Assembly: GCA_900546075.1 (NCBI GenBank)
Contig: URBH01000017.1
Span: forward strand, 1-37,593
Direction of reading: 5' to 3'
Length of the DNA: 37,593 bases
From: an uncultured Eubacteriales bacterium
Lineage (GTDB): Bacteria; Bacillota; Clostridia; Oscillospirales; Oscillospiraceae
In this document: positions 16,161 through 24,200 of the stretch, piece after piece
Layout: every line of letters starts with the position of its first letter
Position numbering within the stretch: the stretch's first letter is position 1
The notes under the pieces: generated by a model
Seen by the model: the letters and a program-made list of their open reading frames with translations, nothing else
Told to the model about the DNA's origin: nothing
Database searches by the model: none
Translations under genes and position numbers: made by a program

Positions 16161-16658
16161 ATGCTGTATCTTGCGCGGAGTCTTTCCCAGCTGCACTTTG
16201 GCAGCCTGATGGCGGTTTATGCGGACGCCAACCGGGAAAACGGCCGGGAAGCCTGGCCGGAGGAGCCGGAAATGCGGCAAATTCAGCTGGCGGAAGAGGA
16301 GTTTTACCGCTATCTGAGCCAGGTGTTTTTCAAAACGCCGGGGGCGATTTGCGCCGTCTGGGAGGAAAGCGGACGGTATGTCAGCGCCCTGCGCTTGGAG
16401 CCGTACCGGGACGGGCTTCTGCTGGAAGCGCTGGAAACCGACCCGGAGCAGCGGCGAAGGGGCTATGCCGCCGGGCTGATAGAGGCGGTGCAGACGTATC
16501 TTGGGGAGGGCGGGAAGCTCTATTCCCACGTGGACAAACGAAACTTGCCATCTCTGAAAACCCACGAAAAATGCGGCTTCCGCCGGATTGCGGACGTTGC
16601 CGTCTATGTGGACGGCTCGGTGAACCGGAAGGCCTGCACCATGTGCTGGGAAGCGTGA
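16161..16658 (+). CDS. GNAT-family N-acetyltransferase
   Basis: A 165-residue acetyltransferase. The acetyl-CoA loop is EQRRRGYAAGLI (about 95-106), preceded by LLEALETDPE; a HVDKRNLPSLKTHEKCGFRRI segment near the C-terminus is typical of the fold. Substrate unknown. AGGAGG lies 6 nt before the ATG and the gene starts 9 nt after the exporter gene, so it is likely co-transcribed with it. A role in modifying the exported compound is conceivable but unsupported beyond position. Confidence 0.85.
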   Translation: MLYLARSLSQLHFGSLMAVYADANRENGREAWPEEPEMRQIQLAEEEFYRYLSQVFFKTPGAICAVWEESGRYVSALRLEPYRDGLLLEALETDPEQRRRGYAAGLIEAVQTYLGEGGKLYSHVDKRNLPSLKTHEKCGFRRIADVAVYVDGSVNRKACTMCWEA

Positions 16659-16665
16659 AAACAAG

Positions 16666-16701
16666 AAAACCTCCGTATGACCAAAGTCATACGGAGGTTT
16701 T
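16666..16701. terminator. bidirectional terminator
   Basis: A perfect 16-bp stem, AAAACCTCCGTATGAC with GTCATACGGAGGTTTT, and a CAAA loop. Its A/T ends provide a T-run on each strand. It separates the GNAT gene from the convergent hydroxyacid dehydrogenase gene. Confidence 0.92.
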
Positions 16702-16709
16702 GCTTCGCG

Positions 16710-17669
16710 TTACATATTCACCACGTTCTGTGGTTTTCCCTCAAGGAAGCAGCGGATGTTCTCAATGACGCAGTCCAGAAGCCGCTGACGGCTTTCCCGC
16801 GGCGCCCAGGCCATGTGGGGCGTGATGATGCAGTTGGGGGCGGTCAGAAGGGGATTGTCCGCCGTGATGGGTTCCTCGGATACCACGTCCACGGCGGCGG
16901 CACGGAGATGGCCGCTTTCCAGCGCGGCTTTCACCGCCGCTTCGTCCACAAGTCCGCCCCGGGAGGTGTTGATGAGGATGGCGCCATCCTTCATTTTGGC
17001 GAGAGTATCGGCGCCCACCAGCTTCGCCGTCGCCGGGGTGAGGGGGCAGTGGAGGGAGACAAAATCCGACTGGGCGAGCAGGGTGTCCAGGTCAACGTAC
17101 TGTGCCAGCGCTTCCCCGTCCGGACGGCGGGTGCGGCTGTAGGCGAGGACGTGCATACCGAAGGCGCGGGCAATGTTCGCCACGGCCTGACCGATGCGCC
17201 CAAAGCCGACAATGCCCAGTGTCTTCCCGGCCAGCTCCATCTGCGGGGTATCCCAGAAGCAGAAGGCGCCGCAGGTTTTCCACCGACCTGCGTGTACCAG
17301 CGCGTCGTGATGGCCGACCCGGTGGCACAGCTCCAGCATCAGCGCAAACGTGAACTGCGCCACGGCGGCGGTGCCGTAGGTGGGAACGTTGGTCACCGGA
17401 ATGCCCCGGCGGGCGCAGGCGGCACAGTCCACGGTATTGTAGCCCGTCGCCTGAACGCAGATCAGCCGGATGCCCGGGCAGGCGGACAGCAGCTGCTCGG
17501 TGACGGGAAGCTTGTTCACCAGCACGATTTCGTTGTCTCCGATGCGGGCAATGGCTTCCTCCACGGTGTCCGTGCGGTCGTAAACGGTCAGTTCGCCGAA
17601 TTGGCGGAGAGGTTCGTAGCTCAAATCGCCGGGATTTAAGGCGTAACCGTCGAGAATGACGATCTTCAT
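16710..17669 (-). CDS. D-2-hydroxyacid dehydrogenase (glycerate dehydrogenase-like)
   Basis: A 319-residue NAD(P)-dependent oxidoreductase of the D-isomer-specific family. The Rossmann motif is GFGRIG (155-160). The catalytic set is Arg237 in INTSRGG, Glu265 or Glu266 in VVSEEP, and His285 in ITPHMAW; the WAP after the histidine is typical of the glycerate/hydroxypyruvate reductase branch. Substrate likely hydroxypyruvate or a related 2-oxoacid; not decided by sequence. The start at 17669 has GGAGG 7 nt upstream; the longer frame to 17738 has none. Transcribed alone, divergent from the pseudouridine synthase gene. Confidence 0.9.
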   Translation of the reverse strand: MKIVILDGYALNPGDLSYEPLRQFGELTVYDRTDTVEEAIARIGDNEIVLVNKLPVTEQLLSACPGIRLICVQATGYNTVDCAACARRGIPVTNVPTYGTAAVAQFTFALMLELCHRVGHHDALVHAGRWKTCGAFCFWDTPQMELAGKTLGIVGFGRIGQAVANIARAFGMHVLAYSRTRRPDGEALAQYVDLDTLLAQSDFVSLHCPLTPATAKLVGADTLAKMKDGAILINTSRGGLVDEAAVKAALESGHLRAAAVDVVSEEPITADNPLLTAPNCIITPHMAWAPRESRQRLLDCVIENIRCFLEGKPQNVVNM

Positions 17670-17681
17670 GGCAATTCCTCC

Positions 17682-17710
17682 TTGCAAAACAGGCGTATTT
17701 TTGATAGGAT
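17682..17710 (+). promoter_or_regulatory. candidate promoter of the pseudouridine synthase gene
   Basis: TTGCAA (17682-17687), 17 nt, TAGGAT (17705-17710), 27 nt before the ATG at 17738. The -35 box overlaps the leader of the divergent dehydrogenase gene, so the two may interfere. Only 68 nt separate the two starts. Confidence 0.4.
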
Positions 17711-17737
17711 AGGGAAAACGCTTTTGTGGGGTGCGCA

Positions 17738-18385
17738 ATGGAAATTCTGTATCAGAACGCTAATATTCTGGTCTGCATCAAACCCGCGCGGGTACTCTCC
17801 ACCGATGAGCCGGGGGGACTGCCGGGGCTGGTGCGGGAGTATTTGGGCGACCCCAAGGCAGACGTGCGCACGGTACACCGGCTTGACCGGGTGGTCAGCG
17901 GCGTGATGGTGCTGGCACGCAGTGCCGACGCGGCATCGGAGCTGTCCCGTCAGATTCGGGAAGACCAATTCCGCAAAGAATATCTGGCCGTCATCCACGG
18001 CAGGCCGGAGAATCCGGAAGGGACGCTTCATGACCTGCTGGCGCGGGACAAGGCCAGACGCATGACCTTCGTGGCGGAAGCCCCGGGGAAGGGCGTGCAG
18101 GAAGCGGCGCTTTCCTACCGTGTTCTGGAATATGCAAACGGCATGTCTCTTGTGCGGGTGCGGCTCCACACCGGGCGCACCCATCAGATTCGGGTGCAGT
18201 TTTCCAGCCGGGGAATGCCGCTGGTGGGGGAGCGGAAGTACGCCGTTTGGAACGACCCCTGCGAACTTGCCCTGTGGTCGGCGAAAATCGGCTTTTATCA
18301 CCCGGGGACGGGGGAATGGGTGGAATTTTCCAAAGAACCGCCCGCCGTGTTCCCATGGACGGAATTTGGAAAAATTATACCATAG
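17738..18385 (+). CDS. RluA-family RNA pseudouridine synthase
   Basis: A 215-residue single-domain enzyme that isomerises uridine in rRNA or tRNA. The catalytic Asp50 is in VHRLDRVVSG; family blocks EYLAVIHG and LHTGRTHQIRVQF follow, the latter being the conserved C-terminal core. No S4 RNA-binding domain is present, as in small RluA, RluC-like and TruC-type members, so the target position is unknown. The ATG at 17738 gives the usual MEILY opening; a GTG four codons earlier is possible. Ribosome binding is weak (GTGGGG). The next gene follows after 33 nt. Confidence 0.9.
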   Translation: MEILYQNANILVCIKPARVLSTDEPGGLPGLVREYLGDPKADVRTVHRLDRVVSGVMVLARSADAASELSRQIREDQFRKEYLAVIHGRPENPEGTLHDLLARDKARRMTFVAEAPGKGVQEAALSYRVLEYANGMSLVRVRLHTGRTHQIRVQFSSRGMPLVGERKYAVWNDPCELALWSAKIGFYHPGTGEWVEFSKEPPAVFPWTEFGKIIP

Positions 18386-18418
18386 ATTTCCGGCGTTGAA
18401 AAGAGTGGAGGAAGAAAA

Positions 18419-19189
18419 ATGACGTTAAAGCTTGTAAAATTGGAACCAAAGTACCGGCGGTACCTGAACGACATGATGTCCCAGTGGTACGCGACGGGGG
18501 AGAAAATTATCCCCTATGCCATCCGGCGGCTGGACTACCGGGATTTTGACAATTATCTTGCCAATCTGGACGTGCGGGAGGAGACGGAGGAACTTGTGCC
18601 GGACTCCACCTTCTTCTGTCTGGATACGGAGCAGGATATTTTCGTTGGCGCGGTGAATATCCGCCACCGCCTGAATGACAGGCTGCTGTTGGACGGCGGC
18701 CACATCGGCGACGGCGTGCTGCCCTCCCAGCGGCACAGGGGCGTCGCCACCCGCATGATTGCTCTTGCGCTGGAGGAATGCAAAAAGCTGGGAATCGACC
18801 GGGTGCTGATGGTCTGTGACAAGGACAACATCGGTTCTGCCAGGAGCATCCGGCGCAACGGCGGCGTTCTGGAAAATGAGATTGAGGTGGACGGCGTGGT
18901 GGAGCAGCGCTATTGGATCGACCTGAGACGCCAGACTCACTACGATTTCTTCCAGAACCGGGAATGCGAATATTTTCCCTGCCATCAGGGCGCTGACCCG
19001 GAGACCTTCAGCTGCCTGTTCTGCTATTGCCCGCTGTACTGCCTGGGGGACAAATGCGGCGGCGCATTCCGGTATACGGAGAGTGGCATCAAGGACTGCT
19101 CCGCCTGCCTAAGACCCCACCGCCGGGAGAACTACAGTGCCATCTGCGGAAAAATGAGAGAGGTTCTCGAGCTGGTCAGACGAAAATAA
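18419..19189 (+). CDS. GNAT acetyltransferase fused to a cysteine-rich domain
   Basis: A 256-residue two-domain protein. Residues 1-175 form a GNAT domain with the acetyl-CoA loop QRHRGVATRMI (104-114) and DKDNIGSARSI. Residues 181-256 are a compact domain with ten cysteines (183, 188, 199, 202, 204, 208, 213, 227, 230, 243) plus His189 and His234, with ECEYFPCH, LFCYCPLY and KDCSAC motifs. This matches the 'cysteine-rich small domain' family as I remember it, a probable metal or cluster-binding module of unknown role. GGAGG precedes the ATG. Likely co-transcribed with the pseudouridine synthase gene. Substrate unknown. Confidence 0.85.
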   Translation: MTLKLVKLEPKYRRYLNDMMSQWYATGEKIIPYAIRRLDYRDFDNYLANLDVREETEELVPDSTFFCLDTEQDIFVGAVNIRHRLNDRLLLDGGHIGDGVLPSQRHRGVATRMIALALEECKKLGIDRVLMVCDKDNIGSARSIRRNGGVLENEIEVDGVVEQRYWIDLRRQTHYDFFQNRECEYFPCHQGADPETFSCLFCYCPLYCLGDKCGGAFRYTESGIKDCSACLRPHRRENYSAICGKMREVLELVRRK

Positions 19190-19193
19190 AAAC

Positions 19194-19229
19194 CATCCCC
19201 TGCGGCAGCTCAAAATGCCGCAGGGGATG
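19194..19229. terminator. bidirectional terminator
   Basis: A perfect 14-bp stem, CATCCCCTGCGGCA with TGCCGCAGGGGATG, and an 8-nt loop. It is followed by TAATTTT on the plus strand and by GGTTTTTATTTT on the minus strand, between two convergent genes. Confidence 0.9.
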
Positions 19230-19234
19230 TAATT

Positions 19235-20965
19235 TTACTTGACAGAGGCAGCTTCCTGGAGCTTTTTCAGTTCTTCCTCCTCCAGAACCCGGTAGGCTAC
19301 CTTGCCGACCAGCGTCTTGGGCAGCTCGTCCCGGAACTCGATGTCGTAGGGCATGGCGTATTTGGCAACGTACTTCCGGCAATACTCCATAATGGCGTGC
19401 TTGGTTTCGTCGTTCTTTTCCACGCCGGGAACCAGCTTGACGAAGGCCTTGACCTTCTGCATTTTGTAGGAATCCGGCACGCCGATGACGCAGCTCATCT
19501 GCACGAATTCGTGGGCGTCCAGAATGTTCTCGATCTGGGCGGGGTAGACGTTGTAGCCGGAGGTGACGATCATCCGCTTGGCTCTGCCCCGGAAATACAC
19601 GAAGCCCTCGCTGTCCATGGTGCCAAGGTCGCCGGTGCAGACCCAAGTCAGGCCGTCGGCGTGGTGCTGTAAGGTTTTCGCGGTTTCCTCCGGATGGTGC
19701 ATGTATTCCTTCATCACCGTGGGACCCGCCAGGAGAATCTCGCCCTCCTCGCCGTAGGGAAGCTCCTCCTCGGTGCCGGGCTTGACGATTTTGATGTAGG
19801 TATCGGGGAAGGGAAGACCGATGCTGCCCTCCTTGTGCATGTGGCTGGGGGTCAGACAGCAGGCGGTGACGGTCTCGGTGGTGCCGTAGCCCTCCCGCAC
19901 CTGAATGGAGGCTTTGTGGTCGTACAGAAATTTGTCCAGCTTCTTTTTCAGCTCGATGGACAGAGAGTCGCCGCCGGAGAAAACGCCCTTCAGGCAGCTG
20001 AGGTCAGCGCCCTCCATATCCGGCAGACGGAGCAGCGCCTCATACAGGGTGGGAACGCCTGCAATAAAGTTGCAGCGCTGCTTGACCAGGTCTTTTGCGT
20101 AGCTCTTGGGAGTGAACCGGGGAACCAGAATGCACCGGCCGCCCTGGGTCAGCATGGTGTGGATGCACACGCCCAGACCGAAGCCGTGGAAAATGGGCAT
20201 GGCGGCCAGCATCTTGTCCCCGGGGCGGAACATGGGGTTGGCGGCGATGACCTGCTGCCCCAGCGCGTTAAAGTTCTTGTTGGTCAGGACGATGCCCTTG
20301 GTGGTGCCGGTGGTGCCGCCGGAGTAGAGGATGACGGCGGGGTCGTCGGCGGTGCGGCTGATCTTGTAGTCATAGAAGCAGCAGCGGCTCAGACGCTTGA
20401 ATTCCTTCCACCGGATGACCGGGGCGTCCTCGGGAATCTTCTCGATCTTCCGCCCCTGGGTGAGCATGTAGCCCGCCTTAATGGGCTGCGCCAGGGCATC
20501 CTTGATGCTGGCAATGATGATGTTGACCACCTTGGTGTTCTTGCGGACGGACTCGAACTTATTGTAGAACTGATCGAGGGTAATGGCGGTGACGCTCTCG
20601 GATTCGTTGAGATAGAACTCGATCTCCTTCTCGGCGGACAGAGGATGCACCATGTTGGCAATGCCGCCCACCAGGTTGATGGCGTAGAACAGATAAATGG
20701 CCTGGGGGCAGTTGGGCATGGCGATGGTGACCTTGTCGCCCTCCCGGACGCCGATGGTTTTCAGCGCCTTGGCACAGGTTTCCACCTCCTGCACCAGCTT
20801 TTTGTAGGTGGTGGGCTTGCCCATGAAGTCAAAGGCAACGTAATTGGGGTATTTTTCGGCAATGGCCTCCACGGCCTCAAACATGGAGCCTTCAAAATAG
20901 TCAAGGTGCATGGGCATGCTGCCCATGGAGCCAGCCCAAGGGGTCTTTGCGGTGATCGTCTCCAT
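19235..20965 (-). CDS. acyl-CoA ligase (AMP-forming, fatty-acid type)
   Basis: A 576-residue adenylate-forming enzyme that activates a carboxylic acid, probably a fatty acid, via acyl-AMP to acyl-CoA. Motifs: P-loop YSGGTTGTTKG (214-224), GYGTTET (359-365), CTGD (443-446), a hinge in FRGRAKRMI and catalytic Lys555 in PKTLVGK. Full length. No membrane anchor is clear. GAGG lies 10 nt before the ATG, which overlaps the upstream stop (TGATG), so it is translationally coupled to the E2-like acyltransferase; the acyl-CoA it makes may feed that protein. Chain length and true substrate cannot be read off. Confidence 0.9.
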   Translation of the reverse strand: METITAKTPWAGSMGSMPMHLDYFEGSMFEAVEAIAEKYPNYVAFDFMGKPTTYKKLVQEVETCAKALKTIGVREGDKVTIAMPNCPQAIYLFYAINLVGGIANMVHPLSAEKEIEFYLNESESVTAITLDQFYNKFESVRKNTKVVNIIIASIKDALAQPIKAGYMLTQGRKIEKIPEDAPVIRWKEFKRLSRCCFYDYKISRTADDPAVILYSGGTTGTTKGIVLTNKNFNALGQQVIAANPMFRPGDKMLAAMPIFHGFGLGVCIHTMLTQGGRCILVPRFTPKSYAKDLVKQRCNFIAGVPTLYEALLRLPDMEGADLSCLKGVFSGGDSLSIELKKKLDKFLYDHKASIQVREGYGTTETVTACCLTPSHMHKEGSIGLPFPDTYIKIVKPGTEEELPYGEEGEILLAGPTVMKEYMHHPEETAKTLQHHADGLTWVCTGDLGTMDSEGFVYFRGRAKRMIVTSGYNVYPAQIENILDAHEFVQMSCVIGVPDSYKMQKVKAFVKLVPGVEKNDETKHAIMEYCRKYVAKYAMPYDIEFRDELPKTLVGKVAYRVLEEEELKKLQEAASVK

Positions 20966-21831
20966 CAGTAATCTACCTCTTCCTGTAACGGCTTGTCCAG
21001 CAGCTGGGGATTTTCCAGCAGCGTTCGCAACAGACGGACGGTTTTGGAGTAATAATAGCCGTCGGCAATGCGCTCGTCGATGGTCAGACCCAGATCGATG
21101 CTGGGCTTCATTTCAAAGGTGCCGTCATCATTGAAGAAGGGACGCTTCTTGATCTCGCCGATGGCGCAGAACACCGACGTGGTACCCCAGTTGGTCAGGT
21201 GGTGATAGCCCGCGTGGAGTTTGATGGAACCCAGATTGGTCAGCACCACGGAGGAATAGTAGGGGTCGCCCGCGATGACGCTCTGGGGCATCCAGCCGTG
21301 ACGGTCCAGGAACCGGGCGATGCCGCCCACCGCCTGCACGAGAAAGCCCGGCAGCCTCTGCACCGCGTTCAGGCTTTGGGTGCCCTTATCCACCTCGTCG
21401 TCACTGCGGCAGATGGAAATCTGACGGAAAATTTCGTCATGAATGGTGTCGATGGTGTCGCTGCCCTTGGAGTGGATGTACGCCAGCGCCTCGCTGCCAT
21501 CGTCGGCAAATTCCTTTTTCACGGTGAAGGCCGCGGAGACCTCGTTGCGCTGGTACATGGTCTTGTTGGTGATAAAGCGGTTCATTTTCGGCCGCAGGGT
21601 GATGACCTTCAGCATGGTGGTGACCATCACCTGAAAGAAATTGTATTTGTAATCCGGGTTGGAGGCGTTTTTCTCGTCCAGATAGGCCAGAATATTGGTC
21701 AGGTCGATCCGCTCGCTGATGAACGCCTCGTTGTCACAGCGGTTTGGATACATCAGGGGCATGACCAGATGCATGGCGTGGATGTTTCTAAGCTTTGCGC
21801 CGTCTTTTCTGTCTCCGAATTTTTTTGCCAT
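20965..21831 (-). CDS. E2-like acyltransferase domain protein without lipoyl domain
   Basis: A 288-residue protein that resembles only the catalytic core of 2-oxoacid dehydrogenase E2 / chloramphenicol acetyltransferase. There is no lipoyl or E1/E3-binding region. The C-terminal block LTIDERIADG lines up with the E2 active-site block L-T-x-D-H-R-x-x-D-G, with Glu253 in place of the catalytic His; Asp257 and Gly258 are kept. The central SVVLTNLGSI also recalls E2 (T-x-S-N-L-G). It is therefore probably not part of a pyruvate-type complex. The tight pairing with an acyl-CoA ligase suggests acyl transfer or acyl-CoA binding. The ribosome binding site is weak (GAGAGAG). Confidence 0.75.
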   Translation of the reverse strand: MAKKFGDRKDGAKLRNIHAMHLVMPLMYPNRCDNEAFISERIDLTNILAYLDEKNASNPDYKYNFFQVMVTTMLKVITLRPKMNRFITNKTMYQRNEVSAAFTVKKEFADDGSEALAYIHSKGSDTIDTIHDEIFRQISICRSDDEVDKGTQSLNAVQRLPGFLVQAVGGIARFLDRHGWMPQSVIAGDPYYSSVVLTNLGSIKLHAGYHHLTNWGTTSVFCAIGEIKKRPFFNDDGTFEMKPSIDLGLTIDERIADGYYYSKTVRLLRTLLENPQLLDKPLQEEVDY

Positions 21832-21936
21832 AAGTACACACTCTCTCTAAAAATTTGGTGGAGCAAAACCTTTTCCGTGCTGCCGCGACAATTTATGCGG
21901 TTTTGCCCCTTGAAAGTTTCCGTCCTTTCGACGATA

Positions 21937-21965
21937 ATTATAACACCGTATACCATGCGAATCTA
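21937..21965 (-). promoter_or_regulatory. candidate promoter of the acyltransferase/ligase operon
   Basis: On the minus strand a perfect TATAAT (21942-21937) with a weak -35 (TAGATT, 17 nt away at 21960-21965). The -35 region lies inside the left arm of the large dyad, so expression may depend on a bound regulator. Confidence 0.5.
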
Positions 21966-22003
21966 AACTGAAACGAAACTTTGTTTATTTTCGGTTTAGA
22001 TTC
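21959..22003. promoter_or_regulatory. 45-bp dyad between divergent lipid genes (operator candidate)
   Basis: Arms GAATCTAAACTGAAA (21959-21973) and TTTCGGTTTAGATTC (21989-22003) are complementary at 14 of 15 positions. An inner AAAC/GTTT pair (21976-21979, 21983-21986) surrounds a TTT centre. There is no T-run, so it is not a terminator. It overlaps the -35 of the leftward promoter and sits 55 nt before the rightward PlsC-like gene, as an operator controlling both directions would. Confidence 0.6.
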
Positions 22004-22058
22004 CTGCGATATTCTTGGCAAAACATTTGTAGGAAATTCCTGAAAAAGGAGTGAGGAG

Positions 22059-22832
22059 ATGGGAGAACGGAAAATTTCTCCGCTGTACCGGCTGATCAAG
22101 GCCGTCGTGCGGGCGGTGTATCCCAAAATCAGGGTCGTGGGGGAGGAGAACCTTCCGCCGGAGCCGGTGGTGTACGTGGGCAACCACAGCCAGATGAACG
22201 GCCCCATTGCCTGTGAGCTGTATACCCCCGGCGAGCATTATATCTGGTGCGCCGGTGAGATGATGGACAAAAAGGAAGTGCCTGCCTACGCCTATCAGGA
22301 TTTCTGGTCGGAAAAGCCCAAGGCCGTCCGCTGGTTTTATAAGCTGCTGTCTCATATCATCGCGCCATTGTCCCAGCTGGTTTTCACCAATGCCAACACC
22401 ATCGGCGTGTATCATGACACCAGAATTCTTTCCACCTTCAAAAAGACGGTGGCGGCGCTCCAGGAGGGGGCAAGCGTGGTGATCTTCCCGGAGCATCACG
22501 TGCCGCGAAACAATATTATCTGCGAGTTCCAGGACAGGTTCATCGATGTGGCGAAGCTCTATTACAAGCGCACAGGGAAAGCGCTTGTCTTTGTGCCACA
22601 GTATCTGGCGCCTAAGCTGAAAACCATGTATCTGGGCAAGCCCATCCGCTTTCAGCCCGATGCGCCCCTGGAAGAAGAGCGCAGGCGCATATGCGAATAC
22701 TTAATGGAGCAGGTCACACAGATGGCGCAGGCACTGCCAAAGCACATCGTCGTGCCTTACCCCAACATGCCCAAGAAGCAATATCCTTGCAATGTTCCTC
22801 AGGAGGCTGTTTATGAGAAAACCGGAAATTGA
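22059..22832 (+). CDS. PlsC-like lysophospholipid acyltransferase
   Basis: A 257-residue acyltransferase-like protein, probably membrane-associated, acting on glycerophospholipid precursors. The family block VVYVGNHSQMNGPI contains His43 but lacks the normal H-x4-D aspartate (Asn47-Gly48 are there instead). The second block is VIFPEHHVP (Glu145) instead of the usual FPEGTRS. It is therefore a divergent member whose activity is uncertain. AAAGGAG lies close before the ATG. It overlaps the PAP2 gene by 20 nt, so the two are probably functionally linked. Confidence 0.75.
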   Translation: MGERKISPLYRLIKAVVRAVYPKIRVVGEENLPPEPVVYVGNHSQMNGPIACELYTPGEHYIWCAGEMMDKKEVPAYAYQDFWSEKPKAVRWFYKLLSHIIAPLSQLVFTNANTIGVYHDTRILSTFKKTVAALQEGASVVIFPEHHVPRNNIICEFQDRFIDVAKLYYKRTGKALVFVPQYLAPKLKTMYLGKPIRFQPDAPLEEERRRICEYLMEQVTQMAQALPKHIVVPYPNMPKKQYPCNVPQEAVYEKTGN

Positions 22833-23502
22833 CTACCGCACCTTTCGGCTGTCCAAGCTCAACGACCCGCAGTTTGCCCACTTGAAGCTTCTGGGCGGCT
22901 GGATCTGGTACTTTATTATGTATTTTCTGACGGAGAATCTGATTCCCGCGGAAAGCTGCCATGTGATCCACTGCCGGATTGATGATTGGATTCCCTTCTG
23001 CGAGTGGTTTCTCATTCCCTATGTATTCTGGTATTTTCTGATCGTGTTTACGCTGCTGTACCTGATGCTGTATCACGTGGAGGGCTTCAAGCAATTCCAG
23101 ATTTTTATCATCGTCACCCAGGTGGTGGCCATGGCGATCTACATCATCTATCCCAACCGGCAGGATATGCGCCCCGAGGTGTTCCCCAGAGAAAATTTCC
23201 TCACGGCGTGTATTGGATTGCTGTACCGGCAGGATACGCCCACCGGCGTGTGTCCGTCGCTTCATGTGGCCTATTCCATGGGTATCGCGTCGGCGTGGCT
23301 GAAGGAAAAGGACGTGGGTAAGTGGTTCAAGGCGTTTATTCTCGTGTCCGTAGCGCTTATCTGCCTGGCCACCATGTTTATCAAGCAGCATTCCGCCGTG
23401 GACTTCTTCGTGGCGCTGCCTGTCTGTCTGCTGGCGGAGGAAATCGCCTACGGCAAGAGTTATTGGGCTGTCCGCCGGAAGAAGCGGCATTCGGTGACAT
23501 AA
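22813..23502 (+). CDS. PAP2-superfamily membrane phosphatase/transferase
   Basis: A 229-residue integral membrane protein with about five or six hydrophobic segments. PAP2 signature residues: an NRQDMRP segment (115-121), CPSLH with His151, and KQHSAVDF with His193 and Asp197. The shape resembles the Aur1/inositol-phosphotransferase-like branch of PAP2, so either a lipid phosphatase or a head-group transferase is possible. The start at 22813 has AGGAGG 6 nt upstream; the frame upstream to 22792 begins before that site. It follows the PlsC-like gene and precedes a two-component system by 23 nt. Confidence 0.82.
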   Translation: MRKPEIDYRTFRLSKLNDPQFAHLKLLGGWIWYFIMYFLTENLIPAESCHVIHCRIDDWIPFCEWFLIPYVFWYFLIVFTLLYLMLYHVEGFKQFQIFIIVTQVVAMAIYIIYPNRQDMRPEVFPRENFLTACIGLLYRQDTPTGVCPSLHVAYSMGIASAWLKEKDVGKWFKAFILVSVALICLATMFIKQHSAVDFFVALPVCLLAEEIAYGKSYWAVRRKKRHSVT

Positions 23503-23525
23503 TATATGGGAGGGGAGGAAAAGGC

Positions 23526-24200
23526 ATGTTTCAGATCATGGTCGTGGACGATGACCGAAACACCCGGAGACTTTTGCAGGCGGTACTGGAAGCGGACGGC
23601 TACAAGGTACTCACCGCCGAAAACGGGGAGGACGCCCTGGCGCTGATGGACTCGGAGTACGTCGATCTGGTGGTGCTGGACATCATGATGCCCAAAATGG
23701 ACGGCTATGAGTTTACCAGAACCCTGCGGGAGACGAACAATAACCTGCCCGTTTTGATGGTTTCCGCCAAGGAGCTTCCCTCCGACAAGAAGCACGGCTT
23801 CTTAGTCGGCACCGACGACTATATGACCAAGCCCATCGACGAAGAGGAAATGCTCTGGCGGATCAAGGCGCTGCTGCGCCGGGCGAAAATTGCCAGCGAG
23901 CGCCGGATCGTGGTAGGAGACGTGGTGCTGGACTACGACTGCCTGACGGTGAGTAGGAAGGGAGAGGTGCAGGAGCTTCCCCAGAAGGAGTTCCTGCTCC
24001 TATACAAGCTTCTGTCCTACCCCGGCAAGATCTTCACCCGGATTCAGCTTATGGACGAGATCTGGGGCGCGGATTCCAACACCGGCTGGGAGACCGTGAC
24101 GGTACACGTAGGCCGTCTGCGCAAGCGCTTTCAGGACTGGCCGGAATTCACCATCGAGTCCGTCCGGGGACTGGGCTATAAGGCGGTGAAAAAGGTATGA
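23526..24200 (+). CDS. OmpR/PhoB-family response regulator
   Basis: A 224-residue DNA-binding response regulator. The receiver domain (1-120) has the acidic pair in VVDDD, phosphoacceptor Asp52 in VVLDIMMPKMDG and Lys102 in MTKP. A winged-helix output domain follows (about 130-224), with ELPQKEFLLLYKLLSYPGK and VTVHVGRLRKR and ending RGLGYKAVKK. It is paired with the sensor kinase by a 4-nt ATGA overlap. A strong ribosome binding site (GGGGAGG) precedes the ATG. Its targets are not shown, though the dyad upstream of the lipid genes would be one place to look. Confidence 0.93.
   Translation: MFQIMVVDDDRNTRRLLQAVLEADGYKVLTAENGEDALALMDSEYVDLVVLDIMMPKMDGYEFTRTLRETNNNLPVLMVSAKELPSDKKHGFLVGTDDYMTKPIDEEEMLWRIKALLRRAKIASERRIVVGDVVLDYDCLTVSRKGEVQELPQKEFLLLYKLLSYPGKIFTRIQLMDEIWGADSNTGWETVTVHVGRLRKRFQDWPEFTIESVRGLGYKAVKKV

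Noticed and set aside
19694..20971. 425-codon open frame on the plus strand
   Set aside because: It is antisense to the acyl-CoA ligase gene, of low complexity, and crosses the gene boundary.
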